Source: Bacteroidota bacterium (lineage in GTDB: Bacteria; Bacteroidota; Ignavibacteria; Ignavibacteriales; Ignavibacteriaceae). From it: a stretch of DNA of 64,000 bases. Below, piece by piece: positions 32,546-42,600 of the stretch (its first letter is position 1; every line of letters begins with the position of its first letter). Location of the stretch: contig JAKAGV010000002.1 of the NCBI GenBank assembly GCA_021815405.1, positions 124,001-188,000 of the forward strand. Direction: 5' to 3'. The notes under the pieces are model-generated. The model was not told the DNA's origin and did no database searches. It saw only the letters and a program-made list of their open reading frames with translations. A program made the position numbers and the translations under genes.

Positions 32546-33979
32546 TTAAACAGTTGAACCTACGTTCTTAAATATTACAACTCTCTTCGGATTGTAAAGA
32601 ATTGGTGTGCCGTAAAGTTTCTGCAGCCATCTTGCGGCCTGGTCGCCAACTATAGGCAAAGGCATTTTAACCATTGGCAGTAATTGTTTGAAATCAAGTA
32701 CCTGGTCAAAATTCCAATCAAAAAGGAATGTATAGGTTGTGCCCGGTATCTGGGATCCGTCGTCTTTCATTGTCCCGCCTGCAGCAAAAGTATCAAGGTA
32801 CTGATAATCTGTTAATGCGGTCTTAGAAGAAAGTTTCCTGTATACATCAAATGCTGTTGCTTGATAAGGGGCAGATGTTCCATTGTCTGAAAGTGCAAAG
32901 GTAGCGTTTTGCCCCTGCTGTATCTGATTATTTTTTACTTCGAAACCTACTCCCGCTCCATAAGCTGAGATTGGAACAAAGCAATAATCGTATGTTGCCG
33001 CTGCCAAAGTTGAATTAGCATCAGCAGTAGGGGTAACGGTTGCAGTAGCTCCGTTTAATGTGGCAGGCACATTTGTTCCTACAGCTGCAAGTGCTGTGTT
33101 GGTGCTGTTTAATGCTGGGTATCTTCCAAATGTATTTAAGTATTTTTCGCCTTTGTGTCTTAAAAATACATCTGTGGTGATCTGTCCTGTTGAATCTGCA
33201 AGCTCAAATTTCTTTGCACTAGCTACGATTGACCTAATGTCATTATTACCAACAAAATATTGTTTGTTAGCGATAAGCCCGTCGGTATAACCCTTAAATG
33301 CTTCTGGCGCCATCCACGCTCTTAAATTCTTAGGATCGCCGTAATTGTTCTGAATTACCTGTCCTGCTAGGTTAAAATCTTCCGGCACTAAAGCTGCACC
33401 TTTTTTATCAATCATATTCTGTGAAAGGTTTCCGCCTATCCTGCTTAAGAACTGAGCCAAATAACCGTTCCAGTCTGTTGATATATTTGCGCTGTTTGCA
33501 AAAAAGCATTTTACATCTGCACTTCTGATAATTGCAGTTGCTTTCGCCCTTGTCATCAAGGTTATTGCGTCAACAATACTCTCAATAACTGTTGCGGGGT
33601 AAGTAACCGAACCAACTGCGCCGATATACTTAACAGATTCGAATTCTCTTTTCAGAGTTTCGTTGTATTCGTTAGGTAATCCGCCCTCGGTATAGGAATC
33701 AGCTTGTCCGATATCCTGTATCGATGCAAATTCTTCTACTGTTGATTTTCCTTTCGATTTCTTCAGCTCCGGCCAAAAGGTTGCCGTCTTTTCATTGGCT
33801 GCTACCCATTTAAGTGTGCTTTCCAGTGAGCTGATCCTTGGAGCTCCAAACCCTACTTGATCGGTTACCCCATGCTCGTAACCTACGGTTAAAGCCTTGT
33901 GTAACTCTTTAAGGTTCTGGGCGCTCTCTCCTTGGGAAAAGGTCATTTCCCCAAACAATAATCCAAAATCTTCGTTCAT
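32546..33979 (-). CDS. Major capsid protein (477 aa)
   Basis: The segment after residue 28 (VGYEHGVTDQVGFGAPRISS, then LESTLKWVAANEKTATFWPEL) and SKGKSTVEEFASIQDIGQAD resemble the N-arm of SPO1/A511-type capsid proteins, with TGGAALR-like and STVxEY-like patterns. The C-terminus LPLIVGDQAARWLQKLYGTP-like region (PLPIVGDQAARWLQKLYG) is the A-domain end. The gene follows the protease/scaffold. The first about 30-45 residues are probably removed by the prohead protease, because the same motif occurs in the scaffold. Confidence 0.85.
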   Translation of the reverse strand: MNEDFGLLFGEMTFSQGESAQNLKELHKALTVGYEHGVTDQVGFGAPRISSLESTLKWVAANEKTATFWPELKKSKGKSTVEEFASIQDIGQADSYTEGGLPNEYNETLKREFESVKYIGAVGSVTYPATVIESIVDAITLMTRAKATAIIRSADVKCFFANSANISTDWNGYLAQFLSRIGGNLSQNMIDKKGAALVPEDFNLAGQVIQNNYGDPKNLRAWMAPEAFKGYTDGLIANKQYFVGNNDIRSIVASAKKFELADSTGQITTDVFLRHKGEKYLNTFGRYPALNSTNTALAAVGTNVPATLNGATATVTPTADANSTLAAATYDYCFVPISAYGAGVGFEVKNNQIQQGQNATFALSDNGTSAPYQATAFDVYRKLSSKTALTDYQYLDTFAAGGTMKDDGSQIPGTTYTFLFDWNFDQVLDFKQLLPMVKMPLPIVGDQAARWLQKLYGTPILYNPKRVVIFKNVGSTV

Positions 33980-34027
33980 TTTTATAAATTCCTTCTATTT
34001 AATAGTTATATACTGATAAAAGTTTCA

Positions 34028-34038
34028 GTATGTTAATT
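34028..34038 (-). promoter_or_regulatory. AATTAACATAC motif upstream of the major capsid gene
   Basis: Located 48 nt before the capsid ATG, at the end of the scaffold gene; AGAAGGAATTT follows as the ribosome-binding site. Confidence 0.45.
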
Positions 34039-34042
34039 TCAA

Positions 34043-34786
34043 TTATTTAAAAAGTTCGTTTGCTTTCGCTTTTACAATAGCTTCGTATTTTTTCGGAACC
34101 GCGCCAATTATTTCGAATTCTGTTGCTACTTTATCGGGTATCTTGCCTTCCTCGATCAATGCGTCAACGGCCTGTAGCTGCTGGCTCTTAGTAAGCTGCT
34201 TTCCTTCGCCGCCGTTATTGTTGTCCTCTACCTTAAGCCCGCTTAAGTAATCGTTTGTTCCTGCAACTGGCTTGTTTGCAATTACTCTGGTCAACGTTGC
34301 AAGCCCTTTCTCAAGGCTGTTTACTTTATTTACCGCTTCGGTTGCCATTTCATTCGAATAGTTCTCGCTGTCAAGTATGGCTATATTTGCAGAAGCTAAG
34401 GTTGAAATGCTCTTTGCAAGTTCCTTTACTTCTTTATCCATTACCTCTAAAGCCTCTAAAACTTTCAAGGAAACGTTCTGCGATTCGGTCATAAATGCAG
34501 TTACGTCTACTTCGTTGCTCTTCGGATCTACTTCTACCGATTTTGCAAGTGCTTTCTTATGCCCATCGATATTAAAATCGATATCCATATCTTCTACTGC
34601 GTTTGCGCTGGCTACGCTTTTTTCCAATGCAGTTTTGGTATCAGCTATTGATTTCTTAGCCATACCTTCATGCTCTGCCATTTCGCCTGCATGCTTCTTT
34701 TCCCACTCATCTGCCTCTTTCAAAGCTGCTTCATGGTCCATGCCCTTAGATCTGCATGATTTGTACACTTCTTCTTTGCTCTTCAT
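34043..34786 (-). CDS. Probable nested scaffold protein from an internal start (247 aa)
   Basis: In-frame ATG (MKSKEEVYKSCRSKGMDHEA) inside the protease gene, right after an Asn-rich linker (NLTNNNNSRGITK) and preceded by AGAGGA 9 nt upstream. This is the C/Nu3 arrangement of lambda, in which free scaffold is made in excess over the protease fusion. Inferred from sequence context. Confidence 0.55.
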   Translation of the reverse strand: MKSKEEVYKSCRSKGMDHEAALKEADEWEKKHAGEMAEHEGMAKKSIADTKTALEKSVASANAVEDMDIDFNIDGHKKALAKSVEVDPKSNEVDVTAFMTESQNVSLKVLEALEVMDKEVKELAKSISTLASANIAILDSENYSNEMATEAVNKVNSLEKGLATLTRVIANKPVAGTNDYLSGLKVEDNNNGGEGKQLTKSQQLQAVDALIEEGKIPDKVATEFEIIGAVPKKYEAIVKAKANELFK

Positions 34787-35431
34787 TTTTGTAATTCCTC
34801 TCGAATTATTATTGTTAGTTAAATTTTTATTATCACCCTCCAGTGAACTTTCTCTCGTCGCTCCAAATCCGCCCTGGTCTGTTACTCCGTGCGCGTATCC
34901 AACTTCCAGCGACTTAATCAATTCCGCAAAGGTGAATAGATTTACTGGCTTTGTTGTAAAGACTACATCTACTAATCTCGCCTTTACTTTTCCCGTTTGT
35001 TTGCTCTTCGCTAAATAATCCCCCTCAATACTCCATCCGGCTTTTTGCTTTGCATTCGGATGGCGTTTATTAAAATCTTCCATGTGCTGCAGAAGCGATA
35101 CTAGCCCTTTGGCGTTTCTCTGCTGCATGCTAAGTTTTTCATCCGGCACATCCGGGTCAAAAGGAATAAGCTCACCCTCAAAAAAGGTTTTCTTTCCCTT
35201 CTTAAATAGCTTTGTAGGGAATCCTACAAATGCCGCCGGCCCTTTGAATTCATGGTGCTCATATTTAATCTTTCCAAAACCGCCCGTGAAATAAGTTGAA
35301 TCAACTATCTCCACAAATTCCCTGTCGGTGTCTTCATCTTCTGTTGATAAGCATCCGCCAACCCTGTAGGGCTCTGTCTTGGATCCGCTCTTAATTAAAT
35401 ATGGTTCTGCATATAGGGAAAATTTGCTCAA
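34043..35431 (-). CDS. Prohead protease fused to scaffold (462 aa)
   Basis: Residues 1-170 look like a phage prohead serine protease: His in KIKYEHHEF, Ser in AGWSIEGDYL, and VVFTTKPVN. Residues about 175-205 carry the capsid-like VGYAHGVTDQGGFGATRESS. The rest (about 216-462) is a charged helical scaffold (HEAALKEADEWEKKHAGEM, LEVMDKEVKELAKSISTLA). A second start at 34786 lies behind AGAGGAATTACAAAA, nearly the same as the capsid gene's ribosome-binding site. The frame starts with TTG; no better start was found nearby. Late promoter P2 is just upstream. Confidence 0.75.
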   Translation of the reverse strand: MSKFSLYAEPYLIKSGSKTEPYRVGGCLSTEDEDTDREFVEIVDSTYFTGGFGKIKYEHHEFKGPAAFVGFPTKLFKKGKKTFFEGELIPFDPDVPDEKLSMQQRNAKGLVSLLQHMEDFNKRHPNAKQKAGWSIEGDYLAKSKQTGKVKARLVDVVFTTKPVNLFTFAELIKSLEVGYAHGVTDQGGFGATRESSLEGDNKNLTNNNNSRGITKMKSKEEVYKSCRSKGMDHEAALKEADEWEKKHAGEMAEHEGMAKKSIADTKTALEKSVASANAVEDMDIDFNIDGHKKALAKSVEVDPKSNEVDVTAFMTESQNVSLKVLEALEVMDKEVKELAKSISTLASANIAILDSENYSNEMATEAVNKVNSLEKGLATLTRVIANKPVAGTNDYLSGLKVEDNNNGGEGKQLTKSQQLQAVDALIEEGKIPDKVATEFEIIGAVPKKYEAIVKAKANELFK

Positions 35432-35465
35432 TTTTATTCTTGAATTATTAGTTTCTATTTTCTTT

Positions 35466-35516
35466 GCAGTATATTTAAGAAATGATTCCCCTTACTTAGG
35501 TTTGATTTTTGCAAAA
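35466..35516 (-). promoter_or_regulatory. Late promoter P2, upstream of protease/scaffold and capsid
   Basis: TTTTGCAAAA overlapping TCAAACCT at 35498-35516, 19 bp, then TTAAATATACTGC at 35466-35478 on the minus strand. Confidence 0.65.
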
Positions 35517-35519
35517 TAT

Positions 35520-35888
35520 TTACCCCGCCCTTGCCCCCTTTTCTCTCTTCAAATAAACATGATAGTAATTTACAATTCCCCTGGAGTTAAATTTTTTTCC
35601 TATTTTTTGATAAAAGTACGAAAAGTAATTATAGATGGTTCTCTGGCTCACTCCCTCTTGCTCTGCTATCTGCCTTAACGTAAGCCCGTTAAACTTCCCC
35701 GCCTTAAAATCCAAAAACAATAAATGCCTGAATATCTCCGTTATGGGAAATACCTTCATCGGGAATAGCGCTCTGTCCATTTCCCTGTAAAGCTTATATG
35801 CCCCCTTTAATGCGTCAGCCCCGTATTTCGCTACATATTCGCTTATCTTCTTTTCAAATATCTCTCTATCAGCTTCATTAAACTTCAT
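35520..35888 (-). CDS. Helix-turn-helix protein, candidate late regulator (122 aa)
   Basis: Residues about 70-95 (LTLRQIAEQEGVSQRTIYNY) form a helix-turn-helix like the sigma-region-4/RmsR-type fold; the N-terminal 60 residues are helical and the C-terminal tail is basic (KREKGARAG). It is encoded just upstream of late promoter P2, and its 3' end abuts the palindromic TTTTGCAAAA element. It may activate the four shared late promoters; the OmpR-like protein at 61220-61726 is the other candidate. Confidence 0.65.
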   Translation of the reverse strand: MKFNEADREIFEKKISEYVAKYGADALKGAYKLYREMDRALFPMKVFPITEIFRHLLFLDFKAGKFNGLTLRQIAEQEGVSQRTIYNYFSYFYQKIGKKFNSRGIVNYYHVYLKREKGARAG

Positions 35889-35966
35889 AGTAAGTATCCA
35901 TCTAGTTAATAAATACTCACTAACTCCTTCTTACTCGTATTTGAAGCTAACTCCTAATTAAAAAAA

Positions 35967-36158
35967 TTATACTTCTGTTAATCCCCAATATCCGCACTCT
36001 TCCCCCGTATTCTCGTTAAAATTTTCTTCATAATCCACAACATATTTCGTCTTGCATTCCGGGCACTCGATCTCATCCCCCAAAACATTAAACCAATTTT
36101 TACCATAATCTAAAATCCTTCCCGCTTCCGTAAAATCATATCCGCATTTACATTCCAT
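35967..36158 (-). CDS. Small zinc-ribbon protein (63 aa)
   Basis: Two CxC/CxxC knuckles (MECKCGYDF and IECPECKTKYV) and a further Cys near the end (GEECGYWGL). Acidic. The knuckles imply zinc binding; nucleic-acid or protein contact is the usual use in phage proteins this size. Upstream 35889-35966 holds only an AT-rich inverted stretch. Confidence 0.55.
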   Translation of the reverse strand: MECKCGYDFTEAGRILDYGKNWFNVLGDEIECPECKTKYVVDYEENFNENTGEECGYWGLTEV

Positions 36159-36173
36159 TTGAACTCCTTAATT

Positions 36174-36208
36174 TAATCCTGTTAATCCTCTAATCCTGTG
36201 AATCCTGG
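36174..36208. repeat. Short periodic repeat, aatcctg family
   Basis: Four imperfect copies of taatcct(g/c) between two small genes. Confidence 0.55.
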
Positions 36209-36209
36209 T

Positions 36210-36572
36210 TCACCCTTCTCTCCCAAAATACTCGTCCTGATCCATCCTCTCATTCGGTATATAAGCCATATCCTCCCCGTCAACTTCTATTATATGTGCG
36301 CTGTCCGGCTGCAGCATACTGTTCTGCCTTATGCCTATATATTCCATCGCTGCCTCAAAATTGCTCTCGTCATCTCCAAGGTCATATGCCTTCAATACAT
36401 CGCCGTTCTCATATTCAAAGGGGCCCGCAAAAGCTTCATATTTCCCAAACTCTTCCGGCGCATATTTTTTAAGCACTTGTTTCAATGCCTCCCAATACGG
36501 CCCGCTGTATTTGAAAGTATTCTCCGGCAATGTCAGCCAAAGCTTTAATAATTCCTTACATTTCTTCTCCAT
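36210..36572 (-). CDS. Hypothetical protein (120 aa)
   Basis: I start at 36572 because AAGGAGTAAT lies directly upstream; the longer frame from 36614 would translate a non-coding repeat (KIKNSKL). Helical N-terminus (EKKCKELLKLWLTLPENTF), then EYENGDVLKAYDLGDDESNF. Acidic, with no recognised motif. Lies directly downstream of the 2235-aa polyvalent gene. Confidence 0.5.
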   Translation of the reverse strand: MEKKCKELLKLWLTLPENTFKYSGPYWEALKQVLKKYAPEEFGKYEAFAGPFEYENGDVLKAYDLGDDESNFEAAMEYIGIRQNSMLQPDSAHIIEVDGEDMAYIPNERMDQDEYFGREG

Positions 36573-36582
36573 ATTACTCCTT

Positions 36583-36612
36583 AATTTTGAATTTTTAATT
36601 TTTAATTGTCTC
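36583..36612. repeat. Heptamer-period repeat, aatttttaatttt family
   Basis: AT-rich repeat separating the polyvalent stop and the next ribosome-binding site; same family as 54619-54661. Confidence 0.55.
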
Positions 36613-39600
36613 AAGCAACCTCATCATACTCAAACTGGTCTGCCTCGCTTACGGGCTCTCCCTTCGCCTTCGTCTTTAGATATTTTATTTTATTCTCCCA
36701 GTTCTTTCCGTACACTCTCGCTGCCACCGTTTCTGCCATATCCGGCGCTGAATAATAATTGTAACGGCTCCTTTGTGCATATTCCGGGTCATCCGTCTTT
36801 ACCGCCTGCTCTACTACATTAAAGTAATCGTCCCTATCCTGCGGAAAAATCAAATCATAATTATTGTCAACTGCAAACTCAACACTGCTCCCTACATAGC
36901 TTCCGTCCGGCTTCCTTGCTATCACCATTTGATTCCTGCCGCTCTTCTCCAGGTTTGCCATCAGCTGATATTTATGCTTTTTGAATATATCCTTCGGCAA
37001 TCCCTCTATTTTATCCATCTGATAAATTTTCTTGTTTTCTATTAGGTCGTTGAAATAACTCTCCGCCGTCTCTTCCGTTGGATTATAATATCTGTTGTAT
37101 CCGTTAGCAAAATCCTTATAATCTACTACCTGCTCGTAAATATTGCCGTACTGAGGATAATATTTTATTTTTATCTTTCCCGTGCTGTGTGAGTAGCTGC
37201 TTATTATTCCTTTCTGCCCGGCATCTATTATACTCCCTACTTTCACCACTGCATTACTGCCCGGTATTATTATCGGCCTTATCTCGTCATCCATTACATT
37301 CTTAAAATCAAAGTCTTTCGAACTATTCAAATCATTTTTAATCTTCTCAATGTCCTTTTCTACCGTCTTATAATGCAGGCTTTCTTTATCCGGTATCCTC
37401 TCTAACCTGCTCTTTAAGCTGAATAACTGGTCAAGTTTTCCAAAATTCTGCTTTATTTCTCTTTCCTTCATTATTCTTGCAAAAGCTTCGTTCTTCTTCT
37501 GCAGTAATCTCCTTGCCTGTTCGGGATCCTCCGCTAATGCAATCTGCACTTCGTCTGCCGATAAATCCCCGTCCTCTAACTTTATCGTGTCTGCCGTTCC
37601 GTTCAGTAGCTCGTTTACAAATCCTCTCTTGTCAAGTATCTTTTGGTTAAAGAATGCGTCAACCGTGCCCTTTGTTAAATAATAATGTGTGTTTACCGTA
37701 TCAAGTTCGTTTCCCTGCCTTATTCCTCTTCCGTTTCCCTGCTCTATTGCAAGTGCGTTCCATGCCGGCTGCAAGTGGTGTATATCCGTCGTTCCGATAT
37801 TAAAGTTTAATCCCTCTCCCATCGTAGCGTAATTTCCTATTACAATCTTATATTTCCCTTTATTGTAGTTTTCCGAAGCCTGCAGCCTCTTGTCGCTCGT
37901 GTTTACTGTTTTGCTGTTTACTATAAATATTTCATTCTCCGGTATGCCGCTCTTTACTAGCTCGTCTTTTAGCTTTTGATGTAGATTAACATTCTCCGCA
38001 AATACTATCTGCTTCCCCTTATCGTTATATTTGGTCACTACGCTTTCAACTGCCTTTAACAGCTTTGGCGATCTCGAATAATCCGCTTCCGGCGGCAATG
38101 GATCTGCCCAAACGCTCTTGGATGCCGCAAACCATTCCACATCCGCCGTTGCTTTCTTCATATCATCAAGTATATTAAAGTAATAATCTTTCGGCTCATC
38201 TTGCGAAAGTGGCGATTTCAGGTTTTCCGCTTTCGCTTTGTGGATCTTAGCATAAGCCTTTATCTCTTCGGCTTCCTTCTCCGATAAGAATCCCTCCTTT
38301 ATTGCTTCGCTCATATCTGAGTTACCATATTCCTGGTAAAGCAGCCTTAACCTCAATCCTTTTATAATCTCCTTCTGCGTTGCGGATTGATCGCAAAAGA
38401 TAATATTCGGGTTCTCTTTCGGAAAATGAACCTCCGCCCCCACCATATCCGCCGTCTTATAATCTGCATACCTGAAGAACATTTTCCTCAATAGGTTTGC
38501 CTGCTTAAAACCCTTAAATACCTTCGCATTAGCTATCTTCGCGCTTGCATCCATCGTCGGCACCGTATCCATATCGCCGAACTTCTTTACAAAATCATCA
38601 ACATTATTTATTCCCATCTGCTCAAACTGTTTTTCTGCTATTGGAAGAAGTATGTTAAATACTTCCAATGGCGAATTGCTTACCGGCGTTGCTGTTAGTG
38701 AATAAACTCCTCCATCATTATTCTTGCTTCTTATAATCTTCGATTTGAAATAAAAATCCACCGCCCTGTCTGAATATTTATTATTCAAGTATTTAGTATC
38801 CTGATAAAGCACACTCTCTATTAAATTCTTGTAAGCATGTGCTTCGTCTGCCACTACCATATCTATCCCAAGATTTTCAAAATATATCTCGTCGCTCTGA
38901 ATATACTTTCCAAATTTATCTTTTTGTGCGCTTCCTAAAAATTTCTTCGTCAATGAATATTTTAATGCCTCCCGCTTCTTCTCTGCCGCTTTGTCGTTCT
39001 CGTCTCCGCTCGGCACATAGAACTTTTCCACTAATTCATTAAGCATATTCTCTGTTGATTGCGGGCTTAGTTTTATCGTGCTGTAAAAGTTCCTCGTCAT
39101 CAGTACAAAATCAAAATCCTCATTTACTAATTTTGATAGCTTAACTTTCTTCTCGTTTGGGTCGTCTTCCTTCCAAATCTCTCTGCCGTTCTCATCTACC
39201 TTGGCCTTTCCGTTCTCGTCAAATACCTGGTGCGCTCCTACTACTAAAATCTTCGTGCCCTTCGTCCATTTATTTATTTCCGCTACCCAGTTCCCAATTA
39301 CGCTCTTCGGTACTACGTATGTCGGCTTCTCTGCCATTCCTGAATCTTTTGCAATTAAACCTACTAATATAGCCTCCAGCGTTTTTCCTAAACCTACTCC
39401 GTGTGCAATTAGCCCTTTTTTCTGCTCTAGCATCCTTCTTACTACGGCCCAGTTATATGTTGCTATCTTATTCCTTACCGTAATATCATTTCCGTTTTTG
39501 TCCTTCGCTACCACCTTGTCATAATCCAGCTTCTTAATCCCCTCCATTATAGACCCGTCATATTCCTTCTGAATAAAATTATTGTAGCTGCGGTTGTACT

Positions 39601-42600
39601 GGTTCTCTATCTCGTCTCTGTCTTCTGCTACTTCTGATAAATATTTAACAAAGTTCTCTTGTATGTCCTTTATTTTATCCTTTGTCGACTGCGATATCGT
39701 CCCGCTCGAAAGCCCGTTTATAGCATTTAGCGCAACTAGCATCTCGGGATTTTTCTGATTATCAAACTTGTATTTTAACGACCTATCTAGCTCCTCTTTC
39801 TCTTTTTTCTCTAGCGCCCCCTTGGTCTTGCTCGCAATATAATCCCTGTAAATATTGTTTAATATCTCATCCTTAAATGTAAATAAATGCCGCTTTTCAT
39901 TATATACGACCTCGCCTTTATAGCTTACGCCCAGCTTTTCGCGCAAATAATCATTCAAATATTTTATATTGAAAAATCTTCCTGCGTCGCTCATGTCAAC
40001 CGGTAAGTTTTCCAGCGTCCTTATCCCCGCTCTTCTTTTTAATTCATATTCCTGCGCCTCTAGTTTTTTATTCTCCGCTACTAAATATTCTCTTTCGTTG
40101 TCGGTTAATTTATCGCCTGCAAGTTCCTTTTTGTTTTCTTCCGATCTATCTTTCCAGTAATCCAGCTTTGAATATACCTGCCCCATACATACATCGTTTA
40201 TTGCGCCGTATTGCCCGTTCTCATCAATAAAAACATCTTCGTTGCTTATTAAAAATCTTTTGAATTCCGTTATGTTATATTTTTTCCCGTCTATGTACTC
40301 GCCCTTTATGGCTTCCGCTGTCGGCACATATCCGTTATCTACATGATATTTAATAATATCCACTATGCTGCTGTGGTTTACTTCTTCTACTGCCCTTGAC
40401 TTGGGATAGTAAACATTGTAAAATGCTTTCGGATCCGTAAATAGCTTGCTTAAATTTCCCTTGCTGTCAAAGCTGCTTACTAAATAAAGTATCGGATTTC
40501 TAGGGCTTTTTCCCATGTATGTGTTAAGTTTTGCATCATCTATCGGATGCCCGTATGCCTGCTTAAAGTCATCCAGCATCATTGCAAGTTTCTGCGCTCT
40601 CTCGTTGGCTTCGCTCGTACTCATTTCCTGGTAATTCGTATGCGGATTCCCGTCATTATCTGTCCATGTAGTGGTGTGTCCGGTTTGTATTTCTTTCTGA
40701 AAGTCTCTTATCGCTAATCCCAATATTACGGCCCTTTTCAGCATTTCATCTTTCTGCAGATTGCTTGAATTGTAATATTGTAGCTCATCATCATAAACAA
40801 TATCCAGCCCTTTAAGCTGTTCCCTGTTAAGTGCCAACTGCAAACTCACATCACTATGCAGCTGCTCAAACTCTTCCCGTGTTTTTATTCCAAATAGTTT
40901 CTGATCTTCCTGCGATAATTCCTGCCTCTTAACTTCTTCCTCATCCACTCTCTCCCATCTATGGTTCTCGTTTAACCGGTATGTCCTTCCGTTCCTTACT
41001 ATCGTATCGCCTACGTGAAGTTCTGTCTTTACTTCCGGCTCTATCCCCAGCTCACTTAATTGCCCCTCGCTTGGAAGGCTTATTCTCTGCCCTGCCGCCT
41101 GTAAATCCGCCTCCGTAATATCGCCCTTGTATACTACTTGTGTTGCAAATTTACCGCGGTCTTTCTTCCCTAATGCCATTTCTGGATTCTTATCAAAATA
41201 GCTTCCATTTATAAATGATGCGTTCAAAACCTCCGATTCCAGTAGGCTCATTAGCTCGTCGCCTTCAAGCTTTTGCAGTCTCTCTATTATCTCTTCTGCC
41301 CTCTTCCTGAAAAATACTATATCCGTTGTTACCTGTGCGTTTGCTTTCTTAAATACTCCGGTAGGCATCCTTATCGCCCCTAGGAATTCCACCCTCTTAT
41401 TCAAATCAAGCCTGTATTCTCCTAACTGGTTATCCATTATTCCTGTCGGCACTATTATGCTCGCAACTCCCCCTTCGTCTAAGTCATCAATTATCCTGTC
41501 AAGAAAATATTGTTCATGCTCTTTGTAATCTATCTTATCCCTGTCATACATTACCGTTAATCCGCGCGGTCCAAACGGTACGTTCCCAATCGCTGCCGAA
41601 AATCCTTTGTCAAATTCCCCTGTATTAAATTCCTCAAAACTCGAATGTATTACTTCTTGCTCGGGAAACAATATCCCCGCAATCCTGCTGCTCGTTTCGT
41701 CATATTCTACGCCTGTCATCAAAGCTTCATCCGGCGCCGTATATAAAAATATTCCCGTTCCGCAGCTTGGCTCTAGCACCGCTCCGCCCTTAAATCCTAA
41801 CTTCTTCATCATCTCCCATTGAAACTTCGCTACAAACTCCGGCGTGTAATATTCATTTAGGCTTATCTCATCCGTCCCCCCTCTTCCGCTGTATTGCGCT
41901 AAAAGCTTCTTATCCTCATGCGTCATCTCGCTGTCTTTTTTAGTTGCGAGCAGCTCTTTTACTTTTTTATTTATTTCAATTCTTTGCTTTCTAACTTTTT
42001 CACTCAAATGCGCTACTCCAAAATTTTCAATCAATTCGCTTTCGTCTTTCCCACCTTTCTCCCCGGAATGGGTTGCTCTTCCCGGTATATCCTCCTGTGA
42101 AAACAAATCCATCTCCCCCTCATTCCCCTGCGTCTGCTCTCTTTTCCTTCTCTCCGGTCTATTCCCTATGCGGCCTTCCTCTTTCTGCCTAACATTTGAT
42201 CCGTTCTCTTTTTGATATTTCTCTTTTAAGCCTGGGTATTGCTCTATAACATCGCTTGGTACTTCTTTCCCTTCCTTTAACGCAGTTTCAATTTCGTTCT
42301 TATACCAGTTTTCTTTTTCCTTTAACCACATTCTAGTTCTTTGTCTTCCCAAGTTTTTAGTAACTAGTTTACCCTCATCATTCTTGAATTTTATCACCAT
42401 CTCCCCATTAGATAATTTATTTAATCCCAAAGAATTAAAATATTCACCTCGCGTCATCTCCCAAGGCTTCTTTTCTCCTTCTGATTTTTGATTTCTGATA
42501 TCTGAACTCTGTCCCCCAAATAACTCCGGCTCTCTTTCCGTCCTAAAAATCCTCTTAACCATAGGATTTTTCTTACTCCGCCTTACCTCATAAACCTTCC

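Noticed and set aside
34377..35018. Plus-strand open frame of 213 codons
   Set aside because: Exact antisense shadow of the protease/scaffold gene; Ser/Leu/Phe-rich, no ribosome-binding site.
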